From assembly GCF_037126465.1 (NCBI RefSeq), contig NC_088206.1, positions 66,839,687 through 66,903,686 on the forward strand: DNA of 64,000 nt. The letters run 5' to 3'. Both the position numbers and the translations under genes were made by a program. The notes beneath the pieces are model-generated. The model had not been told where the DNA came from. It did no database searches and worked only from the letters and a program-made list of their open reading frames with translations. This document shows positions 23,491-37,600 of this stretch, one piece after another. Origin of the DNA: Ornithodoros turicata (taxonomy: Eukaryota; Arthropoda; Arachnida; Ixodida; Argasidae). Every line of letters starts with the position of its first letter. Within the stretch, counting starts at the first letter, position 1.

Positions 23491-24141
23491 TGAGTAGGCA
23501 GTCTCATTTCGGGGTCCTTCGTGTAGCCACTAAAGGTGGCAAGAATGAAAAAAAATCACTAGAAATAACGATGTATTTAAATGACTTACTCTTGAAATAT
23601 TTATTTATTTATTCTAATCAGATACTTTTTGTGCCTAGCATGGTGCGCGAAGGCACACAAGCACATAGGTGAGCATTTCGGTGCAACTTCACTCACCTTC
23701 ACCTCATGAAATATTAACTTTGTCGACTTCATATTCGCAGCCCTTCAATGACAGTCCTCATAGCCCTTCACCGTCATATTCCTTCAACTCACAATCCTTC
23801 CCGAACCCAAATATTAACTTTGAGTAGGCAGTCTCATTTCGGGGTCCTTCGTGTAGCCACTAAAGGTGGCAAGAATGAAAAAAAATCACTAGAAATAACG
23901 ATGTATTTAAATGACTTACTCTTGAAATATTTATTTATTTATTCTAATCAGATACTTTTTGTGCCTAGCATGGTGCGCGAAGGCACACAAGCACATAGGT
24001 GAGCATTTCGGTGCAACTTCACTCACCTTCACCTCATGAAATATTAACTTTGTCGACTTCATATTCGCAGCCCTTCAATGACAGTCCTCATAGCCCTTCA
24101 CCGTCATATTCCTTCAACTCACAATCCTTCCCGAACCCAAA
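23491..24141. repeat. Tandem duplication, 330-base period, near-perfect
   Basis: 23491-23820 is repeated from 23821 with no mismatch noticed over about 318 bases. The first copy ends in atattaacttt, a phrase found inside the unit at about 23711, suggesting a junction formed at short homology. Both copies contain a short open frame (SLEITMYLNDLLLKYLF region) that is a shadow of the repeat. Confidence 0.8.
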
Positions 24142-27100
24142 CCGCCCCCCCCCCAAAAAAAAGAGAGAGAGAATAAATAACTGCTCCGATCCCTGCGTAG
24201 AAAGAACTCCTTGTGTATATCGTGTTGCCTCCACGTAGAATGTATGTAAAGGAACGTTGCGAAGGAAGGATATGTTATGCATTCTTAGCAGTTCTTCACT
24301 CCGAACTTAAAATGAGCAGCTCTCTTTTGAAAACGAACCTTTCTGAATTCGCGTTTCGCTCTGTCCTTCTAAACTTTACTTTCTCACTCTTCAGCAAACT
24401 GTCAAGAGTTCACTCATTGCGATTTTAAAACTGTAGCATGTTTCTTTTGAGAGCGAAACCTTCTGAATTTTCCTTTGCTCCTGCAAACTATCAATAGACC
24501 AGGATTTTCGCCGTCTCCCGTCTCCGCTGCGCAGCAATTTTGTAGCGACTGTGGCTCCATCGTCCGGGTATTTCCCGCGGGGTCTGCGGACGCTTCGGTC
24601 AGTCCTTTGGCGGACCTGTGCGTTCGGGATATGGATCGTTGTTCGGGCGACCCGTTGGCTTTAGAGATGGATAGGTGTATATATTTGCTTGTATGAATGG
24701 ACCTTTTTCATATCCGCGTCGCCCCTGGTGGCGGAATGTCGAACGTCGTGTCTTTCCCCCCAATAATGGTGACGCTTTACGAACTGGCACGTACGTTGCG
24801 TGGAAAAGTAGCAAGAGAAGGTTGGAAGCAGAATGCGGAATGAGTGAAAGCGCATAATTGTACTCATTACCAGACCTCAAACGTCCGCGTAACCTTGAAA
24901 CCGATGATCTCCCCACAATGAACATGACGGTCGCCCACAGGTGGGTCCGTGGCGATGTTTTCCGCTCAAAGATGGCGGACTCAAGGGGCGGGCATGCGCA
25001 TACGCGTTGTCGGAAATGGTCCATTGCGTTTTTTAAGGCTTAGAAATACTATAACAGAGCAAATACGGAAGTCAGCAAAGCGTGTGACATCCGGTAAACG
25101 AAGAGCAGCAAATACGGTGTGGCGTGGGTGGAGATTTCAGTGTACGTTAGAGAAGGCTCGAGTGGGCAAAAGCAATCCACACACCGATCGACCACTGTGG
25201 CGTCGCTCATGGTCTCAGTTGTCTCGCGACGTAAAGCCACGAATTATTATCGTACCTAAACTAACCTGTCCTAATCTGATCTATCCCGCCACATCCTCGG
25301 CACCCCTAGATCTAGGGCATGTTCACTACCACAGTACAGCCAATACCTCACTTCGGTAGAGCTGCATTACAACCACATTTCTACTCCAACCAGTTTTTTC
25401 CTTTTGGCTGTAACTGCAGAGTAGAAACAAACTACAGAGTAGAAACTGTCGTTCTACCAGCTTGGGTAGGAAATTCTAGCATTTTCTCTTAGAGCAAACG
25501 TGAGAGAGAGGAGCAAGGGAAAGGGACGACGACGCTTATATCCGCGGGGGAGAAGTCGGGTGTGGATTGGCACGAAATGGTAGAAGTACCGTCCTGCTGC
25601 TACTTTGGGTAGGAAATTCTACCTTTTTTCCTTAGAGTGTAGCATCGGTATGCCGGAAATTTGAAATAGGGTAAGGTGGTCTATGTTGAAGACAGTCGCG
25701 CTATTTTGTTAGTAGCAGTCAGAATAATCGCCTAAATTGTACTATAATTCGTTAACTGAACCCCCAAACCTTTGAGAAATGATGCACGAACTAGTGTGGT
25801 GCTAAACCACATATTTATTTCGTGCGAGCCAAAAATGACAAGCTACATATTTTCATCACCTATATGGGTAAGTTGAGGACATCAAAAAATTAATGCCGGG
25901 TTTAAATTTTGTCTTTTGTTTGTGCCAGCCGAAATGGTCAGCCACGATAGTGCACATGGAAACACAGGGCAGTGACACAGCATCATAACGGTGAGGTCAT
26001 ATTTTATTAGCCGAGGAACAGAAAGGAGGTCAATGCTCGCGAAAGTTAGATGGGACAAAAAAAAAAAAAAGAAAGCCCCTCTTACCTCGACCACATCTGC
26101 AAAACAGCGCCTCAGGTCTTTCGAAAAAGCCACGTGCAGAACGTCAACACGTTACTTCAAAGCCCAGACAATGACTGTGCTCACCCTGGTGTCACAGACG
26201 AGAAGAAATATTGCTTAGAAAATGCCACGCGAAAAACCCAAACTGTCCTCAACCTGCCCCCGTCTTCAAGTAGCCCCACTTTATCCTATGCGTTGGAATT
26301 TCCGTAATCGACTGAATAATTTGCGTCGAAGCGCACGGTACCTTGCGTTGCCTTGAGACCGGCTTCCATGAATGAAGGAAATTCGAGAACACATCTTCCA
26401 AGTCTTCTTGTTCCGTGATTTGTTCCCAGCGAAAACGGAATAACGGTCGTCGTCCTCCTCCTCCTTCTTCTTTTGCCCCATAAAGAATAGCTATTAGCCA
26501 CAAGGGAGATTGGCCAAGGATATGGAATTGAGTATCTAGACTACAACTACCACCACCACCACCAGCTCAGTGGTCAGCGCACTGGACATGTCACATCGAG
26601 ACCGAGACGTACCCGAATCCTTATGCCGGCTGTGCTGTTTGGGGTTCTTTCTGGGTTTTCCTCAAATACTTTCAGACGTATGTCGGCACAGTACCGATTC
26701 CCCCAGAGCGTTAAGCGCCAACCGCATGAGACGTTTTGCGAGCGGCAGGGCGTCGCGCTTTTCTCAGCGACAAACGACGCTGGCAAAAAAACGCTCGGAG
26801 CTCACCGCATGCAGCGTTTCTACAACGGCGGATGGGTGGTGTCTCATGCGCACGTTTCTGTAATCTCTCAGGGAAAGAAACTCTACATAACTTGATAAAC
26901 ACTTTACTACGAGTGAAGAATCTCAAACACAAGTGCTTTTGAGTGATAACACCCTGTAACGGACAGGACACTGCAGCAATGCGCGCTCACGAAGCCATAT
27001 TTGTTGTGAATATTCACACCTTGTGAATATATTCACAAGGTACCCCGCTTCGTGTATTTAGACGGAGCGAACTCAGCATTCCGGTTGACATCTTCATCAA

Positions 27101-28490
27101 GCTCTTCCACACTTCTCCTCGTACTTTGTATGTTGGACACCCACACCAGCGGCAACAAATTTCTGTCCTTCTGCCAGCTTTTATCTTCAAATGTTTTGGA
27201 GTAGCCGGCTCCTGTCTTTTGTAGGAGCCATCATCTCCATATTCTTTTCTTTTTATTCCAACTCCATCTCCAAACTCCGTGCCCGAACAACAGTCTGAGC
27301 GATTCCACGTGCCGCCATCTATGGGAGCTCCCGAAAACTGGCGCGCCCGGATGAACCTATGATGAAACATGGAAGTCACTGAAAACGTTAGCCAGCTGTA
27401 GGACTCGAACCCACATCTTCTGGATTACTGGACCAGGGCCGTGTTGTATATATATATTTGTCCTTTCTATGTGTTCCAGCTTCAGAACATCAATTGTCTC
27501 ATGTTCAACGGATGAAACGATCCCGAGGTTAATCCCTGATTGGTCACTAGCGCACGTCGTCCCCGCCTCTGCCTCTGCCTCAATTATCTGTTTGCCTCGG
27601 ACTTGGAGGGGAGCGTCGTGTTTCTATCGTTCGATGACGTTCTGGCTGCCGCTCGCCAAACGGCGCGTCAGGACGCTGGAGAAACGCCTCATGCGGTTGT
27701 TCCCACCTCTGTGATGCCCACAACGGTGAGCTCTTTCAGAAGCGCCACCAGACTACATGGCTGTGACAAACTGGATTGAGAAGGTGATGGTGGAGGTGGT
27801 CAATGAGCGATAGTACTCGACAAACGACGGTGCAGGGGTGACGATGGGTGGATGGGGGATGACGCAGGCAGGGCTAGAAGTGGCGCGAGCGGGCCCAAGC
27901 AAGACTGCCTGGAGGACCACATGCATACCTGTGCCTGCAGGGATACATTTCACTGATGTTTTTAGGTAACAGGAAGAGCTTAGCGGAAAGAGGGAATGTG
28001 TGTGGTTGTCTGGACGTCCTTTCTGATTGGAGAAGGGGAAAAAGATTGTTCTCGGACAGTTGCACCGAACAGGAAGCAACGGGCTTTTCTACAGAGCTAC
28101 GAGAGGAACGCCCATTTGTCTAGAAAAGCGTGGTGCACTTTTCTCTATAATCTCTTGTAGCACTTTTGTCATGACTATACGTTTTGTTCAGTCGCCATCT
28201 CTTTTCTCAGTACAAGCAGGTTTGAAGTGAAAGTGACATGCTTTCACGAAAAGTGACATTCTGAAATGCAGTACCATTTGGTATTCTTTCACGCTTTTAG
28301 GACGATTCGACACCAGTCTAAAATAATTCTGAAAGCCCCGATACTTTGAATGTTTTCGCTTTCTGCAGACGTCACACTCTCAAGGGGTGTGGCACAAATT
28401 AAATTGTAAAACAAATGCACATCCGGTTTCCATTCTTCACCGTTGGTCCGCGGTCTGAGTAAGAGCAGAAACCGAACCTTGTCGATTGAC
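24141..28490. other. Region between gene 2 promoter and gene 3 3' end
   Basis: Holds a SINE with A box and B box at 26556-26725, a short element with inverted cgcatgagac / gtctcatgcg ends at about 26718-26850, a minus-strand SINE head at about 27395-27440 (ggactcgaaccc), an A/T-rich repeat pair with gggtaggaaattcta at 25465 and 25605, and sequence homologous to 5150-5372 at 28060-28297. No gene was recognised. Confidence 0.4.
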
Positions 28491-28496
28491 AATGTA

Positions 28497-28502
28497 TTTA
28501 TT
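28497..28502 (-). terminator. Poly(A) signal of gene 3
   Basis: AATAAA on the minus strand, about 63 bases after the gene 3 stop codon, matching the position of the gene 2 signal. Confidence 0.6.
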
Positions 28503-28564
28503 GCCTTTGAGACAAGAATTGCAGCTTGCGCGATTTCCATATCTTCTGTCATCATCGTCTGCTA

Positions 28565-28615
28565 TCAGACGCACTTGCCGTCCCAACACTGTCCTGTTCG
28601 TGCAGTCGATGGCAT
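28565..28615 (-). CDS. Gene 3 exon C' (last coding exon)
   Basis: 51 bases including TGA; acceptor tatatttcag. It encodes MPSTARTGQCWDGKCV. It ends two residues earlier than gene 2. Confidence 0.65.
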   Translation of the reverse strand: MPSTARTGQCWDGKCV

Positions 28616-31600
28616 CTGAAATATATGGAAGCAATGCGATATATTGCTTACAATCCTAGAATCGTGGCTAGGGATATACAGGAAGATCGAAATCACTTGT
28701 ACCCTATACATATAGACACCAGGAGTTAGTCACACCAAACTTCCTGCCCGTCGCTTAAGATTGTTCGATAACAAGGATTTAGTAACTTTCTTTTTCTGAT
28801 AATGAGTGAGGCGTTTCATCACGAGGGGCGACACCATAACTAATTGCTAGCGGTAATTTGGTGAAGCTGTCACGATGGGATTCACAGGGAGGACAAAACT
28901 CCTATACAGTGCCCAGTATACGGTAAGCACTTTTTGGGCAATGCACTGGCGATTTGACCATTGACTCAGCAATTTCGTCACAGTGAAAGGGCGAGATGGT
29001 CGATATAAAGACACTAAGAGTATTCCTGAGAGCTTTTGTAGATTGAGCAATGTCGGGTGATGCGTTGCACTGTGATGGCGGCATTTTGGAGTCGCATGCG
29101 GTGAATGAACGCAACAATCGGGTCCACAAAAATTTCCACAAAAATTTGACACACGAAGACGTGTAAAAAGTGCCCGAAAAATCGCTGCTCATCAAGGCGC
29201 GCTCGTTCAAGTTGCCCCGCCTAACTTAGGCAGCCCTGTAAGGAGTATGGGGAGGAGGAAAGGACAACACAGGAAACAGCACAGAGCATCCAATGTCGGT
29301 GATTAGCGGCAACTGATGGCCACGAACAAATAAGCTTGCTAAGACAAAATAAGTGATTGGGCCAGTCCCCGCCCTCCATTTTTCCCCCTGTTTCCCTCAT
29401 GTTGCTTCCATGCGCAGTGGGAGTGTCTTCACAGCTACAGGTACACAGGCACCAGCTACAGGTACCATGCTGACACCGTGAAACAGGTTTCTACCAGTGC
29501 CTCTGCCTCCATCCGTGTATCCGCCTATATGAGCAACCCGTTGTAGTAGATACTAGATGACGATGGGGAAAACGGGCGCGAAAGAAGAAGGGAAGTGTTA
29601 TGAGGCAGTGAACAAGAGGTGTAGGGGGCGTGATAGCTCCATCTAAGAAATTTTAGTTGTCGCACGGAACTACTCACTAAAAGAAAGGGGGGTAAAAAAA
29701 AAAAACATCAGAGCTTCCCTCACTAACCTTCATCGAGAAGCGCTCTCGATCGCGGTAAACTCTGAGGTAAGTATTGGACGTCATTAGTGTGTCACAAGGT
29801 CAAATTTCACGATGCTTCGCCAGAAACGTATACGAAGAGGGGAGTGTTCTGTCGGTTTCTGCATTTTGTTTATGTGATGCTTCCCCAACTGAGAGCCTTA
29901 TTGCAAAAACATAAAATATATAACAAAAATGGTGTATTATATGGATGGCTGCACTGTAATGCATAAGTGTACAAACTCGAATGTTGCCGTACGAGAGAGA
30001 AGGTGATGTCTCGCATCATTTGTCCACTAAAATTTGGCCGGCAAGAGGGAGTGTCTATTTACAGTGATGGAGTTACATGAAAAATGCAGGAAGAAAGAGG
30101 GAGTAAACGACTGACAGGAACAGTGGAAATGGAGTAAATGTGGGAAGTTACTCCCCTGTCACTCCTTTCTTTTTTTTTAGAGCCAGGGCATGTATCAACA
30201 TAATCCTCCACATACGGTGCTTTCCTCCGATAGATCTCGTCTCGTTGATCTTTTAGTTTGGTCATCTCATTACTGTCGTCTGCGACTCACTGTCCTAACC
30301 GGTCTTCTTCCTTCTGGAAGTGTATGCCAGGAAGCAGGAGCACCCCTACATCGTGCCATGTGGGAAATCACTGTGATGACCACACCGTTCTTGTGGCTTA
30401 GCAGAACACGGCTCTATTTAAAGCCCCGCCATGAGGCTACTTTCGACTATTGTTTACACTACGTCCCCAGACGACAAGAATATGCCTGACCAAACCTCTC
30501 TTGAAACCCCATACTATACAACAGATTATTTGCCCTTACGAGACAGTCACTGCCATCAACTTCCCTGGGATACGGGTTGTTGCTCCGGCCTGTCTTGCAG
30601 TAGTACTGGCATCCGTAACGGATTCCCTGCGAGTTCTGCGCGAATGTGAAAGAATATGATTCTTAGTGTAGCATTTACAGCATTGTATTATAACATTTAA
30701 CAATAATAATAATGTTTTGTTGGTGTCCAAGAACGGTCATGACAACCCTAATGTTGGCGCACTCAAATACAATACACTACACGACAAGCAGACACAATAT
30801 ACATATAAATACAATAATACGATATGCGAATACAGACAATATGCACTATCACAAGACATGATCTATGCAATAAAAAATACTGTAATGAAAAAAAAAATGT
30901 AAATGACTTGAATTCAAAACAAGAAAAGAACACACGCGCATCTGAGAAACCCATACAATCCCACGGCAACAAAACGGAAATTATAAAAAAAAAATATCAG
31001 AGAAATCTAAGTTCCGAAAAACAAGAAAAGATATTCTGCCTAAATGATGTACATGAGGATGAAAAAGTATCGAGAGATGAAGAAAGCTAGTTAAACAAAA
31101 TTTGGCACCGTGTAAGAGGATCATTAGGACAACAGTGGTTGACATAGAACGTTGGGGGGCTCCGCGGAGTAGCACGTGGGAGACAAAAATTTAGGCGGCC
31201 TAACAGAAAAGGAGAATCAAATATGGAGCCGCACATTTATAAACAAACATATGCGCACGATGTACATCGGGGAAACTACGAATGAGTTCGTGCTAGTCAA
31301 CTTGCGATATTCTTCACCTTGCAAATCAGTTGAATACTCACTTTCAGGTAGTCGTATCCTCTTGGGCACTCTAGCGGTTTGTTCTGGTCTGGAAAAAGTT
31401 GACAGACGCCCAACTCGTTAAGACGGACACGTGGCACGCGATGTGTGGCGCGACCGTTTCGTTAGGGGAACCGCGAAGAGGTTCCTAAAATGTCTGTAAG
31501 CATCCTTTATGCATATCCTGCACTAATACATTCACAATGAGGAGTATGAAGGAACATCAGTTAAAATAAGGGAGAGATTAACTAAAAATATATAACAAAA

Positions 31601-34600
31601 ACAAACTAACCATGACCAAACCATGAGGGTGTCGTGAAGACATGTTCATAGTTTGGCCGTATTCGGACGACAGCCTAAATATGTTCATTAGCGACTTTAA
31701 TCAAGCACGTCCAGTTATCAAGTTCACCCACTCTTACTCGAATCTAACTGTTAGCTTTAGGATGTCCTGAATAGTTCTTGTACGACCTGCGGTTATCCGT
31801 GGAGGACTTCATATTTCTGTAAAGGGAAAAGTGAGGTTCGCTTGGCTTTCGGTCACCTAATATCGTAGCCGTTTTCAGAACAAAAATCCGTTCGGTAGAT
31901 CGTCCGCAAACAATTCTTGAAAGAACACCGTTTCTCTTCTTTATTTTGTTCATTGCGCATCTTCGGAGACGTGTATTTCCTTCATTCCCAATGTGAGAGG
32001 GTGAAGGAGCACAGCGCCGCCTCATGCGTCGAAGCTAAGCTCTAACTTGGGGAAACAAAACAAAAACGAATGTATCGGGTGACTCTATCGGAGCTGCCCT
32101 TATCTTGTGTTGCATTTTTTGTTTTCTTGTAATCTTTTTCCGGGACGCAAGAGCCGATAGTGTGCTTTTTTCCTCCTCTCGCATTGGGGATGAAGGAAAT
32201 ACGCGTCTCCGAAGATGCTCAATGAAAAAAATGAAGAAAACAACGGTGTTCATTTACGAATTTTTTACCGAATGAATTTTTCTTCTGAAAACTGCTACGA
32301 TATCAGGTAACCGAAAGAAACAGATGTTCTCCTTGTGACAACTTCGTAGCTTTTATAGTTAAAAAGTTAATTATTGGAAGTTATTAGGCGTTTGCTAATG
32401 CCTGCCTAAGGAGTGCCCCTCAGCATGCGCTATGTTGCACAAGAGAGAAACTGATGTTCTCAGGCTGGAACAAGACTTTCAGTGATTTTCACCTTTCATC
32501 GGCTATGTTGCAATTGATTTCATCTCAGAAAAAGTGATATATGATAAGTGATATATATAAGATAAGTGATATATAAGATAAGTGATATATATAAGATAAG
32601 TGATATATATAAGATAAGTGATATATAAGATAAGTGATATATAAGATAAGTGATATATAAGATAAGTGATAAGATAAGATAAGTGATAGATAAGTGATAT
32701 ATATTCATATTACCGTTTGGCAGATCGTCCAAAAACAATTGCGCAATTCTTGAAAGAACACCTTTTCTCTTCTTTGTTGAACTTTAATCAAGTTCAGAAC
32801 GTTTAAAACGAAACGAAAAAACAGACGTTTAAGTTCTTGGCTCTCCTCCGATCCTCCTCCCCGCCTGTCCTTCTAGCCTCTGTCCGTAAGATTTCTATGG
32901 ATTCTAATGATTGAAAGTACCAAGGGTGTTTTCTGACAGGCCTTTGGTGTGAAAATTGCGACGATCATATGTCATGCATGGTGCTTTTTTTAAATTCTAA
33001 TGTAAGAGTTAATATCATTAAGAGTTGGACAAGGGAAATAACCTCGTGATTCACTAAATAATGGGAGGGCTTGTCTTTGCCGCTGTGTAGAACCGCTCTG
33101 CACCTCTTCAGACAGGATGTGATGACGTCATGCAGTGGCTCTATGTTTCAGGTGTCTGTAGCAATGCGTTGACCATTACTGGAGAAAAAGTGCAGCCTCA
33201 GAAAATGGGAGGTTGGTCGATCGTGTGCATTGTCCTGGACGGATTTACGATGTGCACTGTTTTTGAATACGCGGAGTGTGTGTGTGTGCTTAGAAATAGT
33301 TTGATGAGGAGATGAAGGTTTGATGTGTTTTCCACTTTATTCAAGTGTTTCTTTGTGCTTTTTTCCCCCTTGTTGTCTGACAAACATGCGATTTTTCCTG
33401 GCATGACAGTGCTCGTTGAGCAATGTCCTGACATGTCCAGACCTATTGTCTTATGATGCATGCTTTCCTTCTGCATGTAGTTCTGTATTTTTTTCTTTTT
33501 GACAAGAAACATTCTTGTTGAAGCACTGTCTTGACGATGTCGATAGTGCTGCCCTGAATGGGAGTAGTGCTAGAACGACTCTTAATAATTTTGCGATTCA
33601 ATTGGTTCAGAGAGTAACCGCAAGAGGGACATGTGCATGTGTAAGTCTGTTGAACTAAAATGTCAAGGGTGCCTGTACTTCGCAGTGACCAGAAAACGCA
33701 CGAGCACTTCGTAGCTTTGAAAAGAGACGACTAACAGAAAGAAGGGAGAGAAAGTGGCACGAGAAACAGTGACCAGATGCGCATCTCGGAAGACCTTGCT
33801 TTGGGTATCAGGTTACACTGACCCATTCGGGGACGTTCCAACAAAGGGAGCAGGTGCAATGCCCCATAGATAGCACGAACTGGTTAACAAGTCCCCGTGG
33901 CTCACATGAATAATCAAAAACATAGTCCGACTGGCATAGTCAACAACATTCTCCATTTCGTTATCACACGTTGTGATATTCGCCACACGTGGTTTTATTT
34001 AGGAGGAACAAAGCATCATTATTCAGTTATCTGCCTTGCTCCCAGATGGGACGGACATATCTCACTGAGTTTGTCGTACTTAGACAATGATGGTGTTACT
34101 TGTTAGGATATTTTGTTCTTTCCTGTATTTGTAAGTCTAATTTTGTAAGACTTTGGGATCAAAATGCTTAATTCCTACGATCAGCTTTCATGCGTGGTGT
34201 TTTGTGCTTTTCTGCAATAGTTCTTCTGTTTCGTATGCAATCATTATAGTAGAATAAAGGAAATAATCTTGGGAGAGTGATTCAATAAATAACAGGTCCC
34301 CTCTCTAGAGAGCACGCATCCTTGAACCATGCAGCTGCATGCCTGGGTGATGACGTCATGCCACGACTCTCTTGTTTCGGGTGGACCTTGTCCAGAGCAG
34401 TAGGGTTGGACATTAGTGAAAAAAAACAACAGTGTAGCCCTGAGACAATATGATGACATCACAACCAATGAGTAAGGCCACCAGAGGGAGCAAGGATTCA
34501 CTTGTCTTTTAGACTCTCGCGGGTACAGTCATGTTACTTCTCATTGGTGGTCGCCGCAAGTGGTGCTAGGAGCGCGCAGAGGGCGCTAGCAGCGCGCACT

Positions 34601-37600
34601 CATGCGTAGCGCCCGTAAAGCAGCGCTTGTGTCAGGAGGGCTGTGACTCTTGTGGACAGAGGACATGCGGTCGGTCACTCCGCCGTCGCCGTGTCAGTTG
34701 AGCCCTGGTTGTCGACTTGAGCGGACGCTACGTCGCCGTGGGGGAAAGGTGAGTGATTTGCTGTAGAGCCCTGCGCGGATGAGATTTTTGCCATCCGCAT
34801 CTGACCCGCATTTGTGCACATGTTATCAGCATCCAATCCGCATCCGCAGCATACACAACCATTTACATCTGCATCCGATCCGCAAAATCTGCACGTTTCG
34901 AAGGACGCATAAAGACTGCCGGAAGCCTGTTGATATAATTTCGGATGCCTCCATGCTGTCATGGAAGGACTCACGATGACAAGCAAAGGTAAACCTTTCA
35001 ACAAACACGATGCATAGAGACTTCTGGAACGCATGGAACGTTACCTCGTCGGTGCAAGAGATGCCATAATGCCTCCTCTCCCACCTTGGCCATCCATGGT
35101 CAGTGGTGAACCCGATCATGCGCTCACTGTCAGAGCACAATACAAATAAATTGCTGGTGGAAAAATTACAGTACGCGGTATACCGCATCTGATCCGCATC
35201 CGACCTCGAGCCATCCGATCCGCACACCGCAGAAAGTGTCATAAATTGTCATCCGAATCTGCAAGTATCTTGTGGATATCCGCTTCCATCCGCAAATGGT
35301 GCAGGGCTCTAATTTTCTGCAGCTTGCTGTAATTTCCAGGTGTTTGCACATTTTTACCGCGCTCGTGTTAAGCCTTTTCCCCGCATGACTGGACTTGTTT
35401 AGCAGTGACTTCCACACCGTTGAGTTTCTTAGCGTTGTGCGTCTTAAGCCTTTTCTCAGTGTTGTCGCATGTTTAGCATTTGCCGTAGTGGTTAGGCATT
35501 TTCGTGGATCTTTTGTACTGCTCTCGCATGTTTGGACTTGTTTAGCAGTGTATTTCTTGTTGCAATTTTTACACGCCACTAGCATTTTGTTGTTGTTTTT
35601 TTCTGTCTTTCACGCATAGAGCCATGACTGTGGCACCATCTGGTTTGGTGCTTTGCAACTCGGTAGTCATCTGTCATCGATCCCTGCAACTACCGGCCGT
35701 CAACAAGCAACACGGAGAACGCTGGTAACTCCGGTCCGATTTCTTTGATACCATGTCGTTGATTTTCAAACAAATGGTTTCTCTCTGCTCAATTTCTATC
35801 TTTTTGTTTTATTTCCCATCTCTTTTTTATTTTTTGTCAGCTCAAGTAGCCGGCAACTCACACAGTGGTCTGGACACATCTTAGATGCTCCCCAATTAGT
35901 GTAATGACTCACTGAATGATCCTAATTACTGTGGGGTCTCAAATTACTCTAATTGCTGTGTGAGTTTCCGGATACTTGAGCTGATCAAATACTACTCTCG
36001 GAGACGCCTGGATGCTTGTCAGTTTGATTATAGTTCGATTTCGCAATAGGTTTTTCCACCTAGCCAAGACGGCGGTCCTCGCCGTTTGTACATACTACTA
36101 GCGCACGACGCACTAGAACTCATGATTATTCCGTACTGCTCAACGACCGGATCATCTTGCGAATTATTTTTACACTAATAGCGGGTTATAATTCACAAGA
36201 TCGAGTTGCGAATGTAAGCTTACAGTGTGCTGGACGCATGCTTTCATAATCTTCCGGTGTGTAACACCGCCCCATGAAGCACTTGCCTTTGGATGCGCCG
36301 TCAAACTTCTGCAGAAATTAGGATTAGCAATGTCATTACACAATATAGCGTTACGCTTCGGACAGTATTGTGCATGAAACATTTACATACATCGTAATGC
36401 TGCCGAAATTTTCATTTGACGATTATGTGATGTGTTTACTATCACGAAACCAATTCGATTTCGATTACGAAACGAAATCGATTCGTCTGGAGGGATGTTC
36501 TGTCTGAATTCGACCAGATAAGCAAATGTAGAGTAGTTCGCGCTTGATTTCTTACTCTCAGTTTGCGGGTTGTCAAGAAGGTATGTTTGGTGCAATAACT
36601 ATTGTCCATCGATCATGAGACAGAAATACCCTCTTACCCTCCAAAAAGAAAAAAATACCTGTTGCATATGGAATCGCGCTGATGTAGTCCACAAGTTCAC
36701 ATCTTTACATGATGTGCAACAAATGCTAAGTGCCGTATTCTTAAAGGGTACTCGGTGAGTCCTCCTTTGGAGCTGCTCCTTGAGACCGATTTCGTGCTTC
36801 AGAGGTCGACCTCTACACAAATCGAGCGCAGGAAATCCTTCGCACTTTCCTCGAGTACTAAAGGTATTTCCTTACACAATTGTCCCACAAAGTAGCTAGT
36901 TTTTTGTTCAGTGTGCAAAGACTATATTACAGGGCATGTCCTCACAGCCTTATTTCCTATTGATTTTCATGTAACTATAGTGAATAAAAGAACCAGAACA
37001 GGTACCGGTGCTTCCCGAAGCCCAATGCTTCCTCGGTTTAGGGAGCGCTATCCTTTCCTCCATTTGCTGTTGTCGAGGCCGAGTGTCGTGCCGAGGATCG
37101 TCGGCACAGTTCCCTTAGAAGTCGGCCCAGGACGCACATTCCCCCAGGGCGTGAGTCGTGACGTTGCCCACATACGTGAGGCCGACAACGGCAAGCCCTA
37201 TCACCACCACCACCACCACCACCACCGAGGATCGTCAAGAATACGTCTCTAATACTTCCTTTCTAGAAAAACAGCTACATACCGTTCTTTGTGACGTTGC
37301 AAGGTGATGCCCCACAGATTTCATCGCACGGAGTGCCATAGTAACTGTATTATACTGAATCTCCATACTTACCAAGCAACGGCTTCTGTCCTGCTCTTTT
37401 TTGTAGCAAATTGCTTCATTAGGCTCGCAGTAGTAGATGCAGCTAAGTTTGGAACCTTGGTACTGCAAAGCGACTAACATAAGTCCCTATATATGGGAAC
37501 GTACACTGTCACGTAGGACATGTGGAAAATGTCTGTCGAGACATCTTGTGTACAACCGTGCAGAACTACACTGTTAAAACAGAACTTCACCACATAGCAC

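Noticed and set aside
37197..37230. Poly-His / poly-Gly frames
   Set aside because: Simple (CAC)n tract after a SINE fragment.
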